Positions 35,226 through 43,469 of a stretch of DNA of 45,159 bases are shown in pieces. Made by a program: the position numbers and the translations under genes. The stretch is from Desulfobacterales bacterium GWB2_56_26. Its GTDB lineage: Bacteria; Desulfobacterota; Desulfobulbia; Desulfobulbales; Desulfocapsaceae. Position 1 is the first letter of the stretch. Each line of letters begins with the position of its first letter. Below the pieces are notes generated by a model. It saw only the letters and a program-made list of their open reading frames with translations, made no database searches and was not told the DNA's origin. The stretch covers positions 1 through 45,159 of the forward strand of contig MGTI01000023.1 in assembly GCA_001799365.1 (NCBI GenBank), written 5' to 3'.

Positions 35226-36155
35226 GTGGTTGAACGATATCGAGTTGTGGTTATGCGGTCGAATGGCTGGAAACTCCCCTTTAATATTGCGTTAGGGATA
35301 CATATCATGGTCCTGGTGGGAACTGTGTATCTTCCGGCTATCTTCAAATCTAAACCCAAATTTGCCGATGTATATTCGGTCAGTCTGGTCAATATTGTCG
35401 AGCCGGAAACAGCTCCACCTGTAAAGGTACAAGACCCCGGTCCGCCGAAGGTTGCCGCGAAACCGCCCCCGCCTCCGCCGCCAAAAATCAGAAAAGAGGT
35501 GGAACCGGAAACGCCGAAGGTGGTCGAGAAGGTGGAACCGGTTAAGGAAGAACCGGTGTCAGAGGAACCTGCGCCGCCGAAAGCTGTTTCCCTGAAACCG
35601 CTCAAACAAAAGAAAGTCATAAAGGTGGTCAAAGAGGAAACTCCCCCGAAAAAGCCAGAAGTTGACCGCAGAGAGATTCAAAAACTCGCCGAGGCACTCA
35701 AAGAAGAAGAAATCTTGACTGAAAAGGCCAGGCTTGCCCGGGAGGCGTTTGATCAGGAGAGAAAGCTTCTTGCCGACAGCATAAAAGCGAGTGAAGCACG
35801 GCAAACCTCATCGCCTGCTGCCGCGCGGCAAACGGGTTCTTCAGCTGCTGGTCCGAGCAGCAGCTCAACTTTGATTGAAAACCAATATAACGCGTTAATC
35901 CTCAGTCACCTCCTGCAATTTTGGTCAGTCCCTGAGTATATGCAGAAAGATTTGACAGCAGTTATTGGCCTCACCATCAAGCAAGACGGAGACGTGACAA
36001 ATTTCGAATTCGAAAGCAAATCAGGTGACCGGATGTATGATCAATTTGTCAATAAGACCATTGAGGCTGCCAAACCGTTTCCGCCGATACCCCCGGCCAT
36101 GAAAAAGCAGACGCATGAGATAGGACTGCGCTTTAAACCTGGCGACATCCAATAA
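35226..36155 (+). CDS. tolA: TolA-like energy-transducing protein with TonB-type C-terminus
   Basis: One inner-membrane helix (about 17-38) is followed by a long Pro/Lys/Glu-rich spacer (from about residue 55, with PPPPPPP and repeated EP/KP) and an alpha-helical part (about 140-190). The C-terminal domain (about 215-309) has VIGLTIKQDGDVTNFEF and related TonB_C sequence. It spans the periplasm and transmits motor energy to TolB. GTG at 35226 is used; an ATG at 35253 is possible and better placed before the helix. The position between tolR and tolB supports TolA, although domain sequence alone could be called TonB. Confidence 0.88.
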   Translation: MVERYRVVVMRSNGWKLPFNIALGIHIMVLVGTVYLPAIFKSKPKFADVYSVSLVNIVEPETAPPVKVQDPGPPKVAAKPPPPPPPKIRKEVEPETPKVVEKVEPVKEEPVSEEPAPPKAVSLKPLKQKKVIKVVKEETPPKKPEVDRREIQKLAEALKEEEILTEKARLAREAFDQERKLLADSIKASEARQTSSPAAARQTGSSAAGPSSSSTLIENQYNALILSHLLQFWSVPEYMQKDLTAVIGLTIKQDGDVTNFEFESKSGDRMYDQFVNKTIEAAKPFPPIPPAMKKQTHEIGLRFKPGDIQ

Positions 36156-36184
36156 ACCTTTTCGTATCTGTGAGACTTATAACA

Positions 36185-37480
36185 ATGAAACCCTTACGAT
36201 ATCGAGCTCTCATTCAGTCAATCGTATCCTTATTGCTTCTGCATTGCTTGATGAGCAATGCAACTGCAGCCGATCGTGTCTATTTGGACGTAACATCCTC
36301 GGCAGTACGGAAAATTAATTTTGGCGTACCATGGTTCCAAAATAAAGACCTTCCTCAGCAAAAGCAACCGCTGGGTCGCGAGCTCGCCGATTCTCTCGCC
36401 AAATCCCTTGAATTTCACGGTATTATTTCCATTATTCCGCCAGATAAATACGGCGGAAACCAGACCGCTGAGTGGAAAAAACTAGCCGCCGACTATGTCG
36501 TCATGGGCCAGTATGCAGTCTCCGGTGATACGGTTAGCCTTGAGATGCGCTTGATGGATGCGGCTTCGGATGAAATCCTACTGGGTAAAAGCTACTCCGG
36601 AACCATGCAGCAGAAGGAAAAGATGATCTTTAAATTCTGCGACGCCGTTATCGAAAGTTTGACAGGAAAGCCCGGTATTGCCACTACCCAGATTGCCTTC
36701 GTCAACCGGGAAGGCACCGTCAAGGAGGTTTTTCTGACGAATATTCTGGGAAAGACCCTCAGACAGGTAACTCGCCACAAGCACCTGACCGTTTCGCCAA
36801 AATTTGTTCCAGGCGGGCCTTTCCTCAGCTACACATCATACCATTCCGGCACTCAGGCCCTCTACATAACCGATTTGCGACAGGATAAGGAAACGCGGGC
36901 TATTTCCCGGCGGAAAGGACTCAATCTGGCACCGGCCTGGTCATCCGATGGCGAGAGGATGGTGCTCACCCTGTCCAAAGACGGCAACCCCGATCTCTAT
37001 CTTCTTGATCGAAAAGGGGAAATTATCGAAAAACTCACCGATCGGGCCGGCATCAACGTGTCTCCCACCTGGTCTCCCGATGGTGCCACTCTGGTGTTTG
37101 TTTCCGATCGTACCGGCAAGCCCCAACTCTATTCTATGGACATGCGTACCAGAAAGGTCAGGAGATTGACCTTTGAGGGTACGGAAAATGCGGAACCTAA
37201 CTGGTCGCCGACCGAAAGTCTGATAGTTTTTTCCAGCCTGCGTAATGGAGTGTATCAACTGTATACGATGAATCCGCTTACCGGCGAAGAACCCAAACCG
37301 CTTACTTCGGATCCCAGCCATCATGAATCTCCAAGCTGGTCACCGGACGGCAATCAGGTCATCTTCACAAAACGTGATGGCCAAAAGCAACAGTTGTACG
37401 GTATAATGAAAAACGGCTCCTTCGAAAGAAGACTCTTTAATATACCGGGCAGCCAGTCATTTCCTCAATGGTCAAGATAG
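36185..37480 (+). CDS. tolB: Tol-Pal translocation protein TolB
   Basis: The ATG at 36185 begins a signal peptide (basic MKPLRYR, hydrophobic LIQSIVSLLLLHCLM, cleavage near ATAA). An N-terminal TolB domain (about 30-155) precedes a six-bladed beta-propeller with WSPDG-type repeats (for example AWSSDGERM, TWSPDGATLVFVSDR, NWSPTESLIVFSS, SWSPDGNQVIF). This periplasmic protein connects TolA with peptidoglycan-associated Pal in the outer membrane. A GTG at 36170 is a possible alternative start. The length of 431 residues agrees with the family. Confidence 0.95.
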   Translation: MKPLRYRALIQSIVSLLLLHCLMSNATAADRVYLDVTSSAVRKINFGVPWFQNKDLPQQKQPLGRELADSLAKSLEFHGIISIIPPDKYGGNQTAEWKKLAADYVVMGQYAVSGDTVSLEMRLMDAASDEILLGKSYSGTMQQKEKMIFKFCDAVIESLTGKPGIATTQIAFVNREGTVKEVFLTNILGKTLRQVTRHKHLTVSPKFVPGGPFLSYTSYHSGTQALYITDLRQDKETRAISRRKGLNLAPAWSSDGERMVLTLSKDGNPDLYLLDRKGEIIEKLTDRAGINVSPTWSPDGATLVFVSDRTGKPQLYSMDMRTRKVRRLTFEGTENAEPNWSPTESLIVFSSLRNGVYQLYTMNPLTGEEPKPLTSDPSHHESPSWSPDGNQVIFTKRDGQKQQLYGIMKNGSFERRLFNIPGSQSFPQWSR

Positions 37481-37516
37481 ATCCTTGACTCCACCTTTTT
37501 ATAGATATAGCTGAAC

Positions 37517-38617
37517 ATGAAAAAGTTTATTTCAATAGCATTTGGTCTTGCGGCATTACCATTTCTGGTACAATGCGCCTCACAGAGCGATGTTTCGGAG
37601 CTCCGTTATCAAATGAGAATCGTCAACAAGAAGATTGAAGATATGAAATCTTCAACAGTTGACCCTCTCCAGAAACGTCAGGCCGCAGCAACCGGACAGA
37701 TGGAGCAACTCGAAAAAGAGATCCTCGAACTGAAAAATCAACTCGAAGACACAGCTCATCTGAACCAGAGACTGAAAGAACAGAACAAGGATCTCCAGGA
37801 AAGTATTTCCAATGTCGCTCAGGAAGAGGCCAGCAAACGGGAGGAAGCCCTTAGCCGACTTGAAGAACTGCAACGGGAAAAAGAAGCGCAACTGGCGGAC
37901 TTGAACAATAAACTGAATGCACAACAGGAAAGTGTCAAGGCTATTCAGGAGGCACGGCTCAAGGATGCGGAACGCAAGGCCAAAGAAGCCGCGCTCAATG
38001 CAGAGCTGGCGAAGAAGAAGACTCAATCGATAAAACCTGGTGCCTCGTCCGCCCCGACTGATAATAAGACCAGTGCCCATATCCAGTCGGAAAAGAAAAA
38101 GACGAAAGCTGCTTCTACTCCCGGCCAGGAGACAACTAAAACACCTCCAGTGAGTGAAGCCGCTGCAGCCCCGGAAAAATCTCCTCAACCAGCACAGGAA
38201 GCACCGACTCCCGCTGTATCGAGTGCAACAACCGTAAAGGCGGAGAGCAAACCGGCGGACAGTAATTTCAAGAAAGCGCAAAAGCTTTACGAGAAGAACA
38301 GCTATGCAGAAGCCCTGCCGCTCTTTGAGCAGGTTGCTGCCGACAGTTCTACGGGCGAAGGCGTGGACGCCCGATATATGATGGGGGAATGTCTTTTCAA
38401 CCAGAAGGAATACGATAAAGCTATCATGCAATATCAAAAGATCATCTCCCAGAATTCCGAACATACCAAGGCCCCTGCAGCCATGTTGAAACAAGGGATG
38501 GCATTTGAAAAGCTGGCTGATAAGGAGACCGCCAAAGTCATTTACAAAAAGCTCCTGAAGAAACATGCCAATGCTCCGGAAGCGGCGAAAGCCCAGGAAA
38601 ACCTAGGTAAACTTTAA
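37517..38617 (+). CDS. cpoB: Tol-system coiled-coil/TPR protein (CpoB/YbgF-like)
   Basis: The 366-residue exported protein starts MKKFISIAFGLAALPFLVQC; the Cys at 20 may be a lipidation site, although Gln before it is unusual for a lipobox. A coiled coil (about 22-175) and a low-complexity Ala/Pro/Lys/Thr region (about 180-245) precede three to four TPR units (about 250-360, FKKAQKLYEKNSYAEALPLF, YDKAIMQYQKIISQ). CpoB links Tol activity to cell-wall synthesis. Its place directly after tolB, where pal normally sits in between, indicates that pal has been moved or lost from this locus. The length exceeds the E. coli homologue (about 260) because of the longer coil. Confidence 0.85.
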   Translation: MKKFISIAFGLAALPFLVQCASQSDVSELRYQMRIVNKKIEDMKSSTVDPLQKRQAAATGQMEQLEKEILELKNQLEDTAHLNQRLKEQNKDLQESISNVAQEEASKREEALSRLEELQREKEAQLADLNNKLNAQQESVKAIQEARLKDAERKAKEAALNAELAKKKTQSIKPGASSAPTDNKTSAHIQSEKKKTKAASTPGQETTKTPPVSEAAAAPEKSPQPAQEAPTPAVSSATTVKAESKPADSNFKKAQKLYEKNSYAEALPLFEQVAADSSTGEGVDARYMMGECLFNQKEYDKAIMQYQKIISQNSEHTKAPAAMLKQGMAFEKLADKETAKVIYKKLLKKHANAPEAAKAQENLGKL

Positions 38618-38636
38618 CCTGCGGATGCCGTGACCC

Positions 38637-39392
38637 TTGAAGGCCCGTCTCGACCAACTGCTCATCGACCGTAATCTGGCTCGGTCACTGGCTGAAGCCC
38701 AGGCGATGATCGGTGCGGGTGAGGTATATGTCGACGATCGGACGGCAGATAAACCGGGTCGATTATATCCTCCGACTGCTGTCCTCCGTCTGAAAGAAAA
38801 GTGCCCCTTTGTGTCCCGAGGAGGGCTGAAGCTGGCCAGGGGCCTCTCTCACTTCCATATCTATGTCGAGGACAAGGTTTGTATCGATATCGGGGCTTCC
38901 ACCGGCGGCTTCACCGATTGCCTTCTTCAGCATAATGCCAGAGTAGTCTATGCCGTTGATGTTGCCTACGGGCAGCTCGCCTGGAAAATCAGGCAAGATC
39001 CGCGAGTGGTGGTGTTGGAGAGATTCAACGCAAAGAACATTTCCGCAAAGGATATCCGTAACAGCCGCCTGGATCTTGCGGTTATGGATGTTTCTTTTAT
39101 ATCCATAACGACCTTGCTGCCGCCGCTAGTCAACCTCTTTACTTCTACTGTGGCGATACTCGCCTTGATCAAACCACAATTCGAACTTCCGAAGAACCTG
39201 GTCGGCGAGGGAGGCGTAGTAACCGATCCCGCCCTCCACCTGCAATCCATCGACAAGATAATACAGTTTTCGGAGCAGATGGGATTGCAATGTCATGGTG
39301 TGATCGACTCGCCTCTTCTCGGTCCCAAAGGCAATCGCGAATTTTTGATATCTCTTTCGTCTCACAACTCTTCCTTTGTGGCTATGCCATGA
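38637..39392 (+). CDS. tlyA: TlyA-family 2'-O-methyltransferase
   Basis: The protein joins an N-terminal S4 RNA-binding domain (about 1-60, RLDQLLIDRNLARSLAEAQAMI) to an FtsJ-type methyltransferase (about 65-250). SAM binding DIGASTGGFTDCLLQ, catalytic Asp in AVMDVSFIS and Lys in LALIKPQFE are visible. TlyA proteins methylate 16S and 23S rRNA ribose and affect capreomycin sensitivity. The start is TTG at 38637; ATG and GTG codons just upstream are blocked or out of frame. It lies 19 bases after cpoB and 42 bases before the selenoprotein gene, so may be co-transcribed. Confidence 0.92.
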   Translation: MKARLDQLLIDRNLARSLAEAQAMIGAGEVYVDDRTADKPGRLYPPTAVLRLKEKCPFVSRGGLKLARGLSHFHIYVEDKVCIDIGASTGGFTDCLLQHNARVVYAVDVAYGQLAWKIRQDPRVVVLERFNAKNISAKDIRNSRLDLAVMDVSFISITTLLPPLVNLFTSTVAILALIKPQFELPKNLVGEGGVVTDPALHLQSIDKIIQFSEQMGLQCHGVIDSPLLGPKGNREFLISLSSHNSSFVAMP

Positions 39393-39434
39393 GAGGAGAT
39401 GGAATACCATCTTAGGGATAAGGGAATTCTCATC

Positions 39435-41033
39435 ATGAAAAGTGCTCACCTGATTATGGCAATAGCCCTGCTGGTCAGTCTTCCCGCTCATTTGCCCGCA
39501 GCTGCCGAGGCAGACCCATATTCATCCTATACTCTTCTTTATTCCAGCAATGTGGCCGGCGAAATCGAACCCTGTGGCTGAAAACAAAATCAGCTGGGCA
39601 GTCTGTCCGGAAAAGCAAAACTGGTGAAGGATCAGAAGTCGGATTCGCAAACTCCCCTGCTTCTGATGGATGCCGGCAATCTTCTCTTCAAAAAAGGGGA
39701 TTCGGGCAACAATCCTGTGGCAATGATCACTGCTCACGGCATTGTTCGAACCTACGGCACATTATCCTATGATGCGGTTGCGGTAAGTCCACAGGACATG
39801 AATGCCGGAAGGGCTTTTTTCCGGACCTCCCAAGCTAACGGTTTTCCCTGGATATCCGCCAATATTTTTGACGAGGATGAACGGCTGGTATTTTCTCCCA
39901 CAGTTGTCATCAAAAGAACGGGAGCACCGGATGTCGGCATCATCGGTTTGACCGGTAAAAGTGAAAACAATTCTTTTTGGGCTCGGATCGGTGACTGGCG
40001 GGAAACGCTGCCGGAGCATCTCGCCCAACTGGAGTCGACCTGCGGACTACTGATCTTGCTTTCCAATCTTTCAGATGATGAAAATAGTGAAATCGCGAAG
40101 ATGTATCCGCAGATAGATGTGATCGTCGCCTCCTCTCCCACCAGATACGGCAATCAGGCTCCTCAGGTGGTTGGCGACAGCCTGATCACCCAAAGCGATG
40201 GAAGAGGAACATACCTGGGAAAACTTGAACTTAAATGGCACCCGCAAGGTTCCTGGCTGGCGACTTCTCCAACGGAGTCCCACGAACGCTTACAGGAAAA
40301 GGTTGCGGCAATTGAATTGCAGATTAAAAAATACCAGGAAGGGAAAAGCGAAGCAGATCAGGAATACGATAAAAAACTGACGGAAATGCTCAACTCCAAG
40401 AAATCGGTGGAAGATCGAATAACTTCGCTTGAAAGCGTCATTGCCGAACAGAAAGAACCTGTCTTCACAAACACCTTTAATTCCACATTTCTTCCCGTGA
40501 AACCCCGACCCTCGGGAGATGAAGTGGACACTATAGTTCAAGACATCAAAAAGAGCATCAGTGCCTATCAAAAGACCCGGCTCAAGGAAAAGGGCCAAAT
40601 CGATCAGCAGGCAGGCGAGGCGCTGCAGCTCTCTCAATTCGCAGGGGTGGCTGCCTGCACAAGCTGTCACGAAAAACAATCCGCCTTTTGGACTGAGACA
40701 GCGCATGCCAGAGCTTTTGCAACCCTGGTAAACACCGGTCAAAACTATAACCCGGAATGTCTGCCATGCCATGTCACCGGCGGGAGCATCTCCCCGGTCT
40801 CATCCTTTGCCAAAAAAGATTTGCTTCTAGTATTGCCCGAGGATAGACAAGCAGTGGGATGCGAGGCATGTCATGGCCCCGGCAGGCAACATTCCCTCAA
40901 CCCCGGAAATGTCCTACCCACCCGCAAGCCCGCCGAGCAGAAATGTATCAACTGTCATACCCCGGAGCATGACGACGATTTCGACTTTTCAACAAAGATG
41001 AATAAAACAGCGTGCCCACCGACTCATAATTGA
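39435..41033 (+). CDS. Selenoprotein: 5'-nucleotidase-like domain fused to tetraheme cytochrome c (TGA read as Sec)
   Basis: The ATG at 39435 (AAGGGA nine bases upstream) opens a Sec-type signal peptide ending near PAAAEA. After LLYSSNVAGEIEPCG the frame meets TGA at 39579-39581 (residue 49) and continues as KQNQLGSLSGKAK without another stop to 41033. Related proteins have Cys here (EPCGCxxNQLGGL), so Sec replaces the second Cys of a CGC motif. A SECIS-like hairpin follows at 39594-39610. Residues 50-260 resemble the metallophosphatase/5'-nucleotidase fold (LMDAGNLLF, ITAHGI). A coiled linker leads to four c-heme sites, CxxCH at 408, 442, 476 and 504. It should be periplasmic and redox-active. 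A pseudogene is less likely because the downstream part is fully intact. Substrate unknown. Confidence 0.82.
39579..39581 (+). other. Predicted selenocysteine codon (TGA)
   Basis: The TGA is in frame with both flanking parts. It follows Cys47-Gly48 and takes the position where homologous proteins carry Cys. The sequence between the signal peptide and the TGA and the sequence behind it are both family-like. Confidence 0.8.
39594..39610 (+). promoter_or_regulatory. Bacterial SECIS-like hairpin
   Basis: CTGGGC (39594-39599) pairs with GTCCGG (39605-39610) in six base pairs, two of them G-U, closing the five-base loop AGTCT. The loop begins 19 bases after the TGA and has G as its second base, as expected for SelB-dependent elements. 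The loop and closing stem resemble the GCAGGTCTGC apex known from E. coli fdhF. Confidence 0.75.
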
Positions 41034-41063
41034 CCCGCCTCTTACATGAACTTAAGAGCAAAC

Positions 41064-41098
41064 AAAAAGGGCGACCACCATGGGTGGTTGCCCTTTTT
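41064..41098. terminator. Bidirectional intrinsic terminator
   Basis: An 11-bp stem (41069-41079 with 41083-41093, one G-U pair) with a three-base loop is flanked by five A on the left and five T on the right. It can end transcription of the selenoprotein gene and of the convergent ppaC gene. It is the most classical terminator in the window. Confidence 0.85.
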
Positions 41099-41190
41099 GT
41101 TTTACCTTTTGATTTCCGAGAGATTCAGGGAGCCGTAATACGTTTGTGTCCTCTGCGGCTCCCCATTCCCTTCCGGTTACTCTAAATCAA

Positions 41191-42120
41191 TTAGCAGCCG
41201 AATGCCTTCTGCAGATTGGGAATGGTCTGCTTTTTACGGCTCATCATTCCGGGAATCCACATGGAATTGCCTTCGAGTTTGCCGTTGAATGCCTTCTCGA
41301 TCAGGGCAGGATCATCGGACAGAACCACCAGGTCGGTACCTTCTTTTACGACGTCGGTGAGCATGAGCAGCACGGAATGACGGCCTTCCGCCTTGACTGC
41401 TTCCATGGCTTTCATAAGATCGCCGCGAACATCGGCAACCTGATCGAGGGTGGCGAGTTCGAGCTGGCCGACACCGACTTTGCTGCCTTTCATATCGAAG
41501 TCTTTGTAGTCACGGAACAGCAGGTCTTTGGCGGAAACACCGGCTACGGCCGATTTGGCTTTGAGCATTTCCATGAAGAGCTCATCGGTATCGCTCACCC
41601 CGGCAACAACCTTGAGATCGGCCACAGCGGCTTTATCGGCGTCAGTGCAGGTGGGGGATTTGAAGTTGACGGTATCGCTCAGAATGGCTGCCAGCATGCC
41701 GCCGGCAATGTTCTTCGGAATGGCGATACCTGCTTCTTTGAACATTTTGTTCAATACGGTGCCAGTACAGCCAACAGGCTCTGCCCGGAACAGAATCGGG
41801 TTATTGGTGGTGACGTCGCCGATTTTGTGATGATCGACTACAGCAACGAGATTGGCGGAGGCGAGATTGGCCGGTCCCTGAGCCAAGTCACTGAAATCTA
41901 CCAGTGCGATATCTTTGCCGGCCGCATCGGTCAGCAATTCCGGGGCAGCAAGACCAAAACGCTTGAGAACGGTGGTCGATTCGGGATTGAGGTTTTTTGC
42001 ATCGATCTGCATGCAGGCTTTGGCTTCCATGCCTTGTGCGGTGAGCAGCGCAGCAAGTGCGATCGCAGAAGTAACGGAATCGGTATCTGGGTTTGCATGT
42101 CCAACAACAGAAATAGCCAT
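41191..42120 (-). CDS. ppaC: Manganese-dependent inorganic pyrophosphatase
   Basis: This 309-residue DHH-family enzyme hydrolyses pyrophosphate in the cytosol. It keeps VGHANPDTDSV, LVDFSDL, VVDHHKIGD and the C-terminal DHHA2 motif SRKKQTIP, which together hold the metal pair and phosphate. No CBS regulatory domain is inserted, so it is the short, unregulated form. A strong GGAGG precedes the ATG. In sulfate reducers pyrophosphate from sulfate activation must be removed, which would fit such a host; this is context only. It is monocistronic. Confidence 0.96.
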   Translation of the reverse strand: MAISVVGHANPDTDSVTSAIALAALLTAQGMEAKACMQIDAKNLNPESTTVLKRFGLAAPELLTDAAGKDIALVDFSDLAQGPANLASANLVAVVDHHKIGDVTTNNPILFRAEPVGCTGTVLNKMFKEAGIAIPKNIAGGMLAAILSDTVNFKSPTCTDADKAAVADLKVVAGVSDTDELFMEMLKAKSAVAGVSAKDLLFRDYKDFDMKGSKVGVGQLELATLDQVADVRGDLMKAMEAVKAEGRHSVLLMLTDVVKEGTDLVVLSDDPALIEKAFNGKLEGNSMWIPGMMSRKKQTIPNLQKAFGC

Positions 42121-42170
42121 TAGTGTTCCTCCAATTAAACTTTAATAATAACAACCATAAACTATTCTAT

Positions 42171-42198
42171 ATTTTACTTAAATACTGTATGCCGCCAA
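42171..42198 (-). promoter_or_regulatory. Candidate promoter for ppaC
   Basis: On the minus strand TTGGCG (42193-42198) and TAAAAT (42171-42176) are separated by 16 bases. The -10 box has five consensus positions, the -35 box four. It lies about 50 bases upstream of the ppaC start in an AT-rich region. Confidence 0.35.
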
Positions 42199-42401
42199 CA
42201 ATTTCGCCACATCAAAATAGTGTTTTCGTAGATATGAGTCAAGCATTAACTGATTAGCCGTTCCGAATGACCTGTTTGCACTGTCGATGTAATGCATGAT
42301 GATAAACCGGGCCATTCACCCGTGACAATATCCGAACTATGGAGTAATCTTTTCGCTACAATCTACCACCCATAACATTCTTACCCAAAATCCAAAGTAG
42401 T

Positions 42402-43391
42402 ATGACAAAACATAACGCCAAAGAGCGACCTCAGTCGCGCGCGAAAGCATCTTCAGGTTTTCTGTACGGTGTTTTCGTTGCAATTGTCCTGATGAGCATC
42501 GGAGGATTTCTTTATTGGCAGTATTTCTCCCCAAAACTTGCGGAACAACAAAAACTTTCCCTCAATGGTGCAGGACCGACGACAGTAGCGCCCCCTCCCA
42601 CCGCCGGATTTAAAGCGGAATTGCCCCATCAACCCATTCAATCATCCGGCGAAGGAACGCTCCCGACTCCGACCACAGGAGAACACTCTTCCTCACAAAA
42701 TGCGGAGGCTGAGGATAAGAACACCCCAGCCGAAAGCAGCGAGACCGGCACCCTTTCGCCAACCGCCACCGATCCCCAGCAACTTATAACCGAGTTGAAC
42801 GCCTTCTATACTCATCTTGATCAGCAGGCGTATATGCGGGATTTCGGCCTCAAAGAACCGAGCAAGACGCATTTTTCCAAGTTACTGCAAAAGCTCATAG
42901 ATAATCCTCCGGTAGTCATCCGTGAAACCGACGACCTCTTGACCCTTTTAAAAAACACCGCTCATTTTTACAGGATCCTGGATAAGGAAAATATCACAGT
43001 TCTGAAAGGCATACTCGATCGGGACAGGAAATCTTTTGAGCAGATACTCAAAACATTTTATGGCCTGACATACCATCCGGAATATCTGCAAAAAGAGTAT
43101 TCACTCACTCTTCCCTTGGATGCCCTTCACGATTATGCTGCCTTTTTCCTGAATACCATCGGCGGGAAGCTCTATCTCTTCCGCCGGGATTCCGCATCGC
43201 GGATGACGGTGAGCTACTATGCCATCCTAGTCATCGACCGCGCGAACCAGGAGGGTAACAATCCTCACGGCATCGATCTTCGGCCGGCTATCGACTCACT
43301 CATCGAAGAGATAGAAAATACCGCAAAGAACCTGAAGTTCAGGGATGAATATCTCGACAATCTCTACGACCTGAAGGAAAAGTATAATTAG
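42402..43391 (+). CDS. Membrane-anchored protein of unknown function
   Basis: The 329-residue protein has a basic N-terminus (MTKHNAKERPQSRAK), one membrane helix (about 22-44, LYGVFVAIVLMSIGGFLYW), and a Pro/Ser/Thr-rich spacer to about 130. The remaining 200 residues form a mainly helical extracytoplasmic domain (TELNAFYTHLDQQAYMRDFGL, LIDNPPVVIRETDDLLTLLKNTAHFYRIL). I recognise no named family; similar anchored helical proteins occur in Desulfobacterota and Geobacter relatives. The ATG lacks a strong Shine-Dalgarno. It is 78 bases upstream of the GYF_2/AIM24-type gene, on the same strand. Confidence 0.78.
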   Translation: MTKHNAKERPQSRAKASSGFLYGVFVAIVLMSIGGFLYWQYFSPKLAEQQKLSLNGAGPTTVAPPPTAGFKAELPHQPIQSSGEGTLPTPTTGEHSSSQNAEAEDKNTPAESSETGTLSPTATDPQQLITELNAFYTHLDQQAYMRDFGLKEPSKTHFSKLLQKLIDNPPVVIRETDDLLTLLKNTAHFYRILDKENITVLKGILDRDRKSFEQILKTFYGLTYHPEYLQKEYSLTLPLDALHDYAAFFLNTIGGKLYLFRRDSASRMTVSYYAILVIDRANQEGNNPHGIDLRPAIDSLIEEIENTAKNLKFRDEYLDNLYDLKEKYN

Positions 43392-43469
43392 TGCTGTCCA
43401 GCAATATGCATTTATGGACAGGCACTGACTCGCGGCAAGAACACGATCATTATCGGACGGAGGATGGTT

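Noticed and set aside
34098-36155. ExbB-ExbD-TonB system for siderophore import
   Set aside because: The following tolB and cpoB genes and lack of a TonB-dependent receptor point to the Tol system.
39399-39581. A separate 60-aa gene ending at 39581, with an independent gene from 39624
   Set aside because: Both parts are in the same frame, the first has a signal peptide and the second lacks one, and the joining sequence is family-like. A Sec codon explains it better than two genes or a pseudogene.
41146-42123. Long plus-strand open frame opposite ppaC
   Set aside because: It mirrors the codon structure of the clear minus-strand pyrophosphatase and has no family motif of its own.
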